64,000 bases of DNA from JBBDIJ01 sp040880485 (lineage in GTDB: Bacteria > Bacteroidota > Rhodothermia > Balneolales > Balneolaceae), in contig JBBDIJ010000009.1 in the NCBI GenBank assembly GCA_040880485.1, positions 1-64,000 on the forward strand, given 5' to 3'. The position numbers and the translations under genes were made by a program. Below the pieces are notes generated by a model. The model ran no database searches, had not been told where the DNA came from, and was given only the letters and a program-made list of their open reading frames with translations. Positions 42,804 to 50,213 of this stretch are shown here, piece by piece (positions within the stretch are counted from its first letter, which is position 1; each line of letters begins with the position of its first letter).

Positions 42804-42838
42804 AAAAAAAGCCTCCCGTTTTACGGGGGGCTTTTTTT
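42804..42838. terminator. Intrinsic terminator after pilin-like protein 1
   Basis: AAAAAAAGCCTCCCGT and ACGGGGGGCTTTTTTT form a long stem with a short TTT loop (one C/G slip), followed by T-rich sequence. It separates pilin 1 from the rest of the cluster. Confidence 0.92.
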
Positions 42839-42950
42839 ATATATTCAGTTTTTTTTGATAAGGCTAAACAGCTGAATTGAAACGATTTTATGACTTGTGA
42901 TGACTGGGAGTGCAGGATGTAAATCCGGGAGTGAATTGACCCACTATTTT

Positions 42951-44411
42951 ATGAGAAAGTGGTTCCCTCTACTCCTGATCGTTGGTTTTCTGGTTCTCTC
43001 TCCATGGTTTTCATTGCCCGGACTGGGCCTGTATGACTCCAAAAGAGTCTTCCAGCTGATTCTCTTTGGAGTACTGGCAATATGGTACATGTGTTGCTGG
43101 CTGAAGAACAGAGAGTATTCTGACCGCTATGACTGTCAACCAGTCCTTGGAAGAGCCGGACTGTCGGCCATTCTGCTTGTGATCATTGGCGGAGCGGTCT
43201 CTGTATTTGGGAGTTACAGGATGGATATCGCCATACTGGAGTTCTCTTTATTTCTGTTGCTGATTCTGTTTGTATTTCGAATGGCCCCGCTAAACAGAAT
43301 GGAGCACTTCAGGCTCGGCAGAATCATCTTTGGTACTGCACTGCTCTATCTGCTACTCTATCTCACACTCTTTACAGGTAACTACATCTTATCTCTGCAG
43401 AGTTCTTCGGTTCCACTCTGGCCGGGTAGAATGTCCTGGATGGTTATGATGGATGGTGAGATGTGGAGTCCAAAAGAGGTGCTCTACTTTGCAAATCGTC
43501 GTTTTTTTAACCACACACAGACCTGGACGCTGCCAATTTTGATCGCTCTGCTGGCCCTCTGGCATCGAAAAGGGTATTCCCGGAGGGTGTTATGGGCGCT
43601 CTTTTTCTCCATCTCTCTGTGGTGGGCTCTCCTGCTGGCCAGTGGTGGCAGAGGAACCCTTTTTGGAGTTCTTCTCTCCCTTGTTCTTCTATGGCTTCTG
43701 TTCGGCCGTCAGGTGACTCGGATGGCGGTACAAACTCTGGGTAGCCTGGGAGTCGGTTGGGTGCTGTACACGGTTCTCTTTCGCTGGATTCCGGATGTGA
43801 TGGAGGGTGCACCTATTGCGCGTATCGGGTCCAGCGGCCGATACGCGTTGTGGGAGCGTAGCATCGAACAGTGGATCTCCGCCCCATTTTTTGGAATCGG
43901 ACCGATGCATTTTGCCCGTATGACCGGAGAGAACCCCACTTTAGCGCATCCGCACAACTTCTACCTTCAGTTTCTCTCCGAGTGGGGGGCGCTGGCCACA
44001 GCCGGCCTGATTTGTCTACTCTATCTGTCTGCAAGAGGAGCCTTGCGTTATGGAAAAGCAGGTATATTTCGGGAGGAGAACCGGTTGATCTACATTGGTA
44101 TGTTTTGGGCCATGCTGGCTGCATGGATTCATGCAGGGTTTAGTGGTGTCATGCACACTCCACTGAGTCAAATTTGGCTTCTGTTAATCGCTGCGTGGCT
44201 AATCGGTTATGCTCGTTACAACGGCAGTGACAGGCAACCGGTTCTGCCGGCTGCGGCTGCAGCTCTCCTGATTCTGATGTTTACTGTGATTGTGTTTGTG
44301 TATGCTGTACCGGAGATTGGATCGCTATCTGAGGGGTATAAAGAGTACCTTGAGAGGTTTGAACATCGAAATCTCTACCCCCGGTTCTGGGAGCAGGGAC
44401 TCTTTGAGTAG
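42951..44411 (+). CDS. O-antigen ligase/Wzy-like polytopic membrane protein
   Basis: 486 residues from MRKWFPLL; a GTG/ATG 51-54 bases upstream could extend it. About ten to twelve hydrophobic segments are seen. The periplasmic-loop signature of the Wzy_C/O-antigen ligase family is visible: SGGRGTLFGV, then the H-x-H-N block in LAHPHNFYLQFLSEWG. Members include WaaL ligases, O-antigen polymerases and PglL/PilO O-oligosaccharyltransferases that glycosylate pilin. Its place between two pilin genes, with no other polysaccharide gene nearby, favours the last; this is inference. Confidence 0.82.
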   Translation: MRKWFPLLLIVGFLVLSPWFSLPGLGLYDSKRVFQLILFGVLAIWYMCCWLKNREYSDRYDCQPVLGRAGLSAILLVIIGGAVSVFGSYRMDIAILEFSLFLLLILFVFRMAPLNRMEHFRLGRIIFGTALLYLLLYLTLFTGNYILSLQSSSVPLWPGRMSWMVMMDGEMWSPKEVLYFANRRFFNHTQTWTLPILIALLALWHRKGYSRRVLWALFFSISLWWALLLASGGRGTLFGVLLSLVLLWLLFGRQVTRMAVQTLGSLGVGWVLYTVLFRWIPDVMEGAPIARIGSSGRYALWERSIEQWISAPFFGIGPMHFARMTGENPTLAHPHNFYLQFLSEWGALATAGLICLLYLSARGALRYGKAGIFREENRLIYIGMFWAMLAAWIHAGFSGVMHTPLSQIWLLLIAAWLIGYARYNGSDRQPVLPAAAAALLILMFTVIVFVYAVPEIGSLSEGYKEYLERFEHRNLYPRFWEQGLFE

Positions 44412-44589
44412 TGTACAGAAAGGTCATCCAATTGGACCTGTTCTATCCTTATTAGATTGCATTAATATATTTTTTGATTAAAAAAATGTGAACTACTTTA
44501 GGGAAACAGATGAAAGCTATCTATTTGATATTCAGGCACTGACCTGATCTCATCTGTACAATTCACTCCCCGCATTTAATGAAAAAGAA

Positions 44590-44964
44590 ATGGGACAACA
44601 ACAGCTTATCCTGATTCTGCTGGTGACTATCATCGTCGGGATTGCGACAATCGTTGCGATCAATAACTTCCAGGAAGCTCAGACACGATCGAATCTGGAT
44701 GCAATCAGGCTGGATCTCATGAATGCACACTCCCAGTCTCAGGCCTACTACAGGCGGTCGGCCTCGATGGGTGGTGGTGGTAGCAATTTCACCAATGTCA
44801 CCCTGGCGGATATCCTCCTGCCGGCTGAAAATGACAATGCGGTCTATGAGATTTCTGAGAGATCAGAGGACTCCTTTGTCATATCGTATACGTCTCAATT
44901 CAGTGAAGAGCAGCAGACGGTCGTCGTTAATTACAATGAGATCATCTGGGAACCGGAGGAGTAA
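44590..44964 (+). CDS. Pilin-like protein 2 with MGQQQ N-terminus
   Basis: 124 residues. The first 26 residues nearly repeat those of pilin-like protein 1 (MGQQQLILILLVTIIVGIAT), again without a normal leader or Glu5. The following helix shares SNLDAIR-like sequence and a GGGGSNF block; the C-terminal domain is shorter and different. It has A-rich sequence before the ATG but no strong Shine-Dalgarno, so it may be a minor subunit. It is followed by the PilC gene after 133 bases. Confidence 0.8.
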   Translation: MGQQQLILILLVTIIVGIATIVAINNFQEAQTRSNLDAIRLDLMNAHSQSQAYYRRSASMGGGGSNFTNVTLADILLPAENDNAVYEISERSEDSFVISYTSQFSEEQQTVVVNYNEIIWEPEE

Positions 44965-45097
44965 TTCTGACTCGGGAAAATTCACCCCTTCATCGTTGCG
45001 ACAGGGTGCACTTCTTTATATAATAGACGCATGAGAGCCAGCCCTTCGATTTGGGCCTGACGGACTCTTTTTAAAACATTTGCACCAGATCATCGGA

Positions 45098-46429
45098 ATG
45101 CCGCAGTTCAGACTTAAAGCTACCTCAACCGCAGGAAAGCTCATTCAGACAGAGTTTGAGGCGCCCGGAAAGAAAGAGGCGAAAAAAAAGGTGGCGACCA
45201 TTGCGGGCAAGCGGGGCTTCAAGGTGCGCGCTCTGGAGCAGAAGCAGGTCTATCAATACAAGGTCAAGAGAGAGGGGAAACCTGTTGTCGTCGGGGAACA
45301 GGAAGCCTACAGCAAGGAGGAGCTCGAGAGAGCTCTGCTAAAGCTGGGCTACAAAGTGGTGAGTATCAACCGGAAGTTATTCAACTTTAAGGGGGGGGTG
45401 CCCACACAAGAGGTGGTCACCTTCATCAGCCTCTCTGCGGATCTGTTGAAACAGAAGCTCTCCTACGATGAGATCCTGAACCTGCTATATGAGGATACCC
45501 AGAACAAGCGGATGAAGGAGGTGATCAAGGAGATTCAGAAGGATCTCAAGGATGGGAAAGAGGGCACAGAAGTGTATGGGAAACACGAGGATGTATTTGG
45601 TAAATTTGCTGCCTATATGCTTAGTGTGGCCTCTACATCGGGTAACATGGCACTGGTTTTTGAGAGTACAGCCAAGTTTATGGAAAGGGATGCTGACTTC
45701 AAGAAAAATTTGAGACGCTCCCTTCTGATGCCAACCGTTACCGTGTTGGCTGTAATTGCCACGGTTCTTTTTTATGTCGGTTATATCTTTCCGGCCACTG
45801 CAGAGCTTTTTGTGGAGTTCAATATTCAGCTTCCACCCATGACGGCAAAAACACTGGATATCAGTTACTGGCTACAGAACAACTGGATTGCCCTTGTACT
45901 GGCTCTTCTGACACCTATTATTGTCTTTATCCTCTGGGTTCGCACCCCCAGGGGGAAACTGATTTTGGACAAGTATATCATCCACCTGCCCATTATCGGA
46001 GATCTTCTGCATAAAACCAGTATTGAGATCTTCTCCAGAGTTTTTTACACCCTCTACAGTGGTTCAGGCCAGAATATTGAGGTGATTCGGGTTGCGTCCG
46101 AGGCGTGTCGCAACAGCTATATGGAGAAACAGATTAAGGAGCAGGCAATCAGGAGAATGCTAAAGGAGGGAACAGGCCTCATTGAGGGGTTGGAAGCGGC
46201 CGGAGTGTTTACCAATACGGCGATCAGCCGCTTCCGCCTTGGAGCAGAATCCGGTAATTTAAGGGATAATGCACGACAGCTTGCAGAATATTACGAGATA
46301 CAGACGACTTACAAGATGGAGACCGTGATCGACTCCATTAACCTCTTTATTAACCTCTTTATCATGATTGCACTCATTGGGATAACCGTCGTCTCCTCCG
46401 AATCGGCTCTTATCAAACCGGAGATGTAG
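45098..46429 (+). CDS. pilC: PilC/GspF-type inner-membrane platform protein
   Basis: 443 residues from MPQFRLKATS. Two T2SSF domains with three TM segments are present (about residues 217, 272 and 418), with motifs SGNMALVFESTAKFMERD, IGDLLHKTSIEIFSRVFYTL and GAESGNLRDNARQLAEYYE. The N-terminus carries two tandem copies of a small module (FRLKATSTAGKLIQTEFEAP... and YQYKVKREGKPVVVGEQEAY...), each ending in a hydrophobic GxKVxx strand, where one copy is usual. PilC recruits PilB and PilT at the base of the pilus. An upstream TTG at 45080 is a less likely start. Confidence 0.93.
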   Translation: MPQFRLKATSTAGKLIQTEFEAPGKKEAKKKVATIAGKRGFKVRALEQKQVYQYKVKREGKPVVVGEQEAYSKEELERALLKLGYKVVSINRKLFNFKGGVPTQEVVTFISLSADLLKQKLSYDEILNLLYEDTQNKRMKEVIKEIQKDLKDGKEGTEVYGKHEDVFGKFAAYMLSVASTSGNMALVFESTAKFMERDADFKKNLRRSLLMPTVTVLAVIATVLFYVGYIFPATAELFVEFNIQLPPMTAKTLDISYWLQNNWIALVLALLTPIIVFILWVRTPRGKLILDKYIIHLPIIGDLLHKTSIEIFSRVFYTLYSGSGQNIEVIRVASEACRNSYMEKQIKEQAIRRMLKEGTGLIEGLEAAGVFTNTAISRFRLGAESGNLRDNARQLAEYYEIQTTYKMETVIDSINLFINLFIMIALIGITVVSSESALIKPEM

Positions 46430-46586
46430 CCTCTGAGGGTCGGATTCAGGTTCATCAGATGGCTGTAGAAAACGTTTGGGCAGTAAAATGGGAGATTCGG
46501 TACGCTAGTATATACTATTTTGATATCATGACGAGGTTGGTGATTTTAGATTTACGTAGTTGATATGGTGATTTATCGTATGTTTT

Positions 46587-48362
46587 ATGGGTAAAGTCAA
46601 CACAAAAAGGCATATAGGTAGCCTTCTGCTGTCGAGAGGTGTCATCACAGATGATCAACTGCAGATGGCAGATTCGATTCTCTCGGAGGAACCGGAGAAC
46701 TCTACTCGCCGGCTGGGTCAAATTCTCTATCAGGATTTGAAGCTTGATCGTCATTCGGTCATGAAGGAGATCGCCTCTATTTACGCCTTTGAGGAGGTTT
46801 TTCAAGGGTTGGAGGAGCTGCCTGCCGAGAAAATAGATGAGATCAAAGGGTATATAGACGAACTTCCTCAGGAGATCGTGGAAGATATGGTCTATCAGAA
46901 GGCGGTGCCTATACATAAAACAGCTTCTGCACTGACCATAGCGGCGGCCGATCCGGCTGATCCCAGCCTCTCCAATGTAATCTCTCGTCTGAATTTCAAA
47001 CAGTTTGAGATTGCCTATTGCCGGTTTGAACTGATAGAGAAGATTCTCTCAAGTGTCTATGAGCAGAAAAACGAGTTTCTGGATCTGCTCGAGGAGATCG
47101 ACTATGAGGAGGCCGATATCCAGGATGGGGGTACGGATATCGATGAAGAGGAGATTGATGCGGAGATCAATCAGAGTATGCTGAACTCCCTCGTTGAAGG
47201 CATGCTGGTGGAAGCAGTGAGGCAGGATGTCAGTGATGCACATATCATACCGAGTGGTGTGAGCACCACAGATATCCGGTTCAGGCTGGACGGCAAGTTG
47301 CAGCTCTGGTATCAGCAGAAGAATGTAAAACCTGAAGCGATTTCAGCTGTTGTTAAGGACAAAACCCGAAATGTGGATCGATTCGAGCGGGACAGCTCTC
47401 AGGATGGTTTCATTCAGAGAACGGTAGACAATCACAATATCCGATACAGGGTCTCGATCATGCCTATGGTTGGAGCTCAGTACGATCGCAAGTTCGAGTC
47501 CATTGTGATACGGATTCTGGACGATCGCAAGGTGATCACCGACCTTGAAATACTTGGCCTTCAAAAGCAGGCGAAGAAGGACTTCGTGAAGGCCATAGAA
47601 AAACCGTCCGGAATAGTCATCATTACGGGGCCTACCGGCAGTGGTAAATCGACGACACTGGTAGCGGCACTCTACTATGTGATTGATCCTACCAAGAATG
47701 TGCTTACGATTGAGGAACCGGTCGAGTATCTGATCAATGGGGCAAGGCAGCTCAAGATCAGTAATCATATGACGTTTGATCAGGCCATACGGGGGATTCT
47801 TCGTCACGATCCCGATATTGTTTTGGTAGGGGAGATGCGTGATCTGAAGACAGCCGAAATTGCAATCAAGCTTGCCAATACCGGGCACCTTACCTTTTCG
47901 ACACTTCACACAAACGATGCTCCCAGTGCCGTTTCACGTCTTTTCAAGATGGGTGTAGAGCCTTTTCTGATTGCCAATGCAGTGAATCTGGTGATGGCAC
48001 AGCGTCTGGTACGCCGGCTCTGTTCCAGCTGCAAACGAAAGCATACTCCTCATGTCGATGTCCTTCAGGGATTGGGGTTTACAGAGGAGGAGATAAAAGA
48101 AACGGATTTCTATGAACCGGTCGGTTGTGAAAAGTGCATGAAGACAGGATACAAGGGTCGTGCAGCGATTCACGAAGCACTATATTTTTCAAAAGAGATC
48201 AAGCGTATTATATTGGACTCAGGGGGAGATATAGATGAGGACAAGATAAAGGATCAGGCTTTGAAACAGGGTATGCTTACCCTCCGTGCATCGGGGCGGG
48301 AACGAATAAAGGAGGGGACGACATCGATCGAAGAGATTGTGGCGATTACCCTGGACGATTAG
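46587..48362 (+). CDS. pilB: PilB/GspE assembly ATPase
   Basis: 591 residues, typical for PilB. An MshEN-like N-domain (about 1-150: GSLLLSRGVITDDQLQMAD, then RRLGQILYQDLKL) precedes the ATPase. Walker A is GPTGSGKSTT (about 347), the Asp box is TIEEPVEY, Walker B is DPDIVLVGEMRD, the His box is GHLTFSTLHTNDAP, and four zinc-binding cysteines lie in CSSCKRK...CEKCMKTGYKG. It powers pilus extension. The MshEN domain binds cyclic di-GMP in some relatives; whether this one does is not shown. No Shine-Dalgarno is evident. Confidence 0.95.
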   Translation: MGKVNTKRHIGSLLLSRGVITDDQLQMADSILSEEPENSTRRLGQILYQDLKLDRHSVMKEIASIYAFEEVFQGLEELPAEKIDEIKGYIDELPQEIVEDMVYQKAVPIHKTASALTIAAADPADPSLSNVISRLNFKQFEIAYCRFELIEKILSSVYEQKNEFLDLLEEIDYEEADIQDGGTDIDEEEIDAEINQSMLNSLVEGMLVEAVRQDVSDAHIIPSGVSTTDIRFRLDGKLQLWYQQKNVKPEAISAVVKDKTRNVDRFERDSSQDGFIQRTVDNHNIRYRVSIMPMVGAQYDRKFESIVIRILDDRKVITDLEILGLQKQAKKDFVKAIEKPSGIVIITGPTGSGKSTTLVAALYYVIDPTKNVLTIEEPVEYLINGARQLKISNHMTFDQAIRGILRHDPDIVLVGEMRDLKTAEIAIKLANTGHLTFSTLHTNDAPSAVSRLFKMGVEPFLIANAVNLVMAQRLVRRLCSSCKRKHTPHVDVLQGLGFTEEEIKETDFYEPVGCEKCMKTGYKGRAAIHEALYFSKEIKRIILDSGGDIDEDKIKDQALKQGMLTLRASGRERIKEGTTSIEEIVAITLDD

Positions 48363-48390
48363 GAAGGTTTAGACTGATGAGGAAATACCT

Positions 48391-48894
48391 ATGCTGAATG
48401 AGGGTCAAACACCCATGGATATGATGCCGGAGTATACCCGGAATCTGTTGCAGGAGCCGCCTATGCTGCTCAAGAATTTTCATTATGAGGATGTGCTCGC
48501 ATTTCTGAAGATGGGGGCCGAGAAGCGGTATGTGGCAGGAGATATCATCATCAGGGATGAGGATGTAGTGAGTTCTGCTTATCTGATCGCAGAGGGTCAG
48601 GTCTCTATTTGGAAGGATAATATCGAGCTTGCAGGCCTCTCCAGTGGTGATTTTCTGGGAGAGACATTCCTTTTCAGTAAAGTGAGCAGGATGGCGAAAG
48701 TGCAGGCCGAAGGAGATTCGATTTTGCTACAGTTCGAACGATATGAAGTATTGAACTTCTTTAGAAAACGACCGGAAAAGTTGTTCAATATTTTCACAAA
48801 AAATATTATCGAAATTCAGCAAAAGAAAATTTATAATATGAACGCCCAGTTAATTAAACTGAAAAAGAGGTTGCTGGACGAAAACAAGTGGTAA
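48391..48894 (+). CDS. Cyclic nucleotide-binding domain protein in the pilus operon
   Basis: 167 residues, a single CRP-like cNMP-binding domain with no DNA-binding helix-turn-helix. The fold motifs GDIIIRDEDVVSSAYLIAEGQVSIW and GDFLGETFLFSKVSRMAKVQA include the phosphate-binding cassette (G-E-x-x-L and R-x-A). The last 35 residues are a charged helix (NIIEIQQKKIYNMNAQL) that may bind a partner. It lies between the extension and retraction ATPase genes with short gaps, so it is probably an operon-internal regulator of pilus motor activity. The ligand (cAMP, cGMP or another) is not shown. Confidence 0.85.
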   Translation: MLNEGQTPMDMMPEYTRNLLQEPPMLLKNFHYEDVLAFLKMGAEKRYVAGDIIIRDEDVVSSAYLIAEGQVSIWKDNIELAGLSSGDFLGETFLFSKVSRMAKVQAEGDSILLQFERYEVLNFFRKRPEKLFNIFTKNIIEIQQKKIYNMNAQLIKLKKRLLDENKW

Positions 48895-48959
48895 ATTCCG
48901 AAGCCGGCAGAAACGATCGGTGACTCCGATCCTGTATATATAATCAGACCGTTTACTCC

Positions 48960-50204
48960 ATGCCTATTCAGCTGCCAGACCTTGCACCACTCGAAGAGAT
49001 CTGCGGATCCATAATGGATCAGATTACCTACTCGGCCAGAGGTTTGGAATATCACAAAAAAGTTGGAGAACTCGTTGAAGAGCTCGAGGATTCATCCCGG
49101 CGAGAGCTTGCGGGTATCCTGGACTCTTTTCTCCAGTTAATGAACCAGATCGATGCTTCCGATATAGACCTTGGAGGGCCTGGATGCAACACCAGGGTGT
49201 GGTATCGAATTCACGGTGTCAAGTCGCCTCTTGATATGGAGAGTAGAATTTCAATCAAGCAGAGTGATGTGCTTCTGCACAACGCAATTACTGTGAGTCA
49301 GAGAGAATTTCTTCTATCCGGTAAAAACCTTGACTTCTCTTATGGCCTGGAGCTTGAGAAGGGAGTGAACCAGAGGTTCAGAGCAGATATGTACTTCGAT
49401 ATGGAGCACCTGGCTCTGAATATGCGAAAGATCGAAAATGAGATCCGGCCATTCAAGACACTTGGGGTTCATCCCGAGATTGCAAAAGCGCTAAGCCTCA
49501 AGTATTACAAGTACGGTATGACATTGGTAACTGGTATCACCGGATCGGGAAAATCCTCTACACTCGATACCATCATTGATGCGAACAACCGTACTGTGGA
49601 CTCGCACATTGTCATTATCGCATCCCCTGTAGAGATGGTTCATGAACCGAAGCGATCTGTGGTTCGACACAGAGAGGTCGGCAGGGATGTTTTGAGCTTC
49701 AAGGAGGGTGCGATTCAGGCTCTGAGGCAGGATCCCGATATTATTGTCATTGGTGAGCTCAGAGATCCTGAAACCATTATGACTGCACTGGAGATCACAG
49801 ATTCTGGTCACAAGACGTTTGGTACGCTGCACACTTCATCGGCCATGGAGAGTATAGAACGGATTGTAGGTGAGGTGCCTACCGACGAGCAGAATCGTGT
49901 CAAATCGCGCCTGGCAGATGTGCTGACCTGTGTCATCAGCCAGAAGCTGGTGCCAAGCCTGGACGGGAAACGGGTGCTTGCCAAGGAGGTTCTGCTTGTA
50001 ACACCCCCGGTTCGCGCTGCTATTCGGAACGACAATGTGAATGAGATCTATCAGATGATGGCCGAAGGTAGCGAACAGGGTATGATGACGTTGGAACAGG
50101 AGTTGAAACGCCTGCATGATATCGGCCAAATCTCCAGAGAGGAGGCACTGAATAACGCCAATAACAAGAAGCGCCTGTTGCAACTGATGGGTGAAGTGGA
50201 GTAA
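48960..50204 (+). CDS. PilT-like retraction ATPase with altered Asp box
   Basis: 414 residues (PilT is usually about 350-370). Walker A is GITGSGKSSTLDT (about 190), Walker B is DPDIIVIGELRDPET (about 258), and the His box is GHKTFGTLHTSSA. The AIRNLI-like C-terminal element of PilT is present as AAIRNDNVNEIYQM. The Asp box, normally IEDPxE, reads IASPVE (about 220): the Glu and Asp are Ala and Ser. No zinc cysteines are seen, as expected for PilT. It probably retracts the pilus, but the substitution could change the rate or make it a regulatory subunit. A gap of only 9 bases separates it from the PilM-PilN gene. Confidence 0.9.
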   Translation: MPIQLPDLAPLEEICGSIMDQITYSARGLEYHKKVGELVEELEDSSRRELAGILDSFLQLMNQIDASDIDLGGPGCNTRVWYRIHGVKSPLDMESRISIKQSDVLLHNAITVSQREFLLSGKNLDFSYGLELEKGVNQRFRADMYFDMEHLALNMRKIENEIRPFKTLGVHPEIAKALSLKYYKYGMTLVTGITGSGKSSTLDTIIDANNRTVDSHIVIIASPVEMVHEPKRSVVRHREVGRDVLSFKEGAIQALRQDPDIIVIGELRDPETIMTALEITDSGHKTFGTLHTSSAMESIERIVGEVPTDEQNRVKSRLADVLTCVISQKLVPSLDGKRVLAKEVLLVTPPVRAAIRNDNVNEIYQMMAEGSEQGMMTLEQELKRLHDIGQISREEALNNANNKKRLLQLMGEVE

Positions 50205-50213
50205 TTCTCTCGA

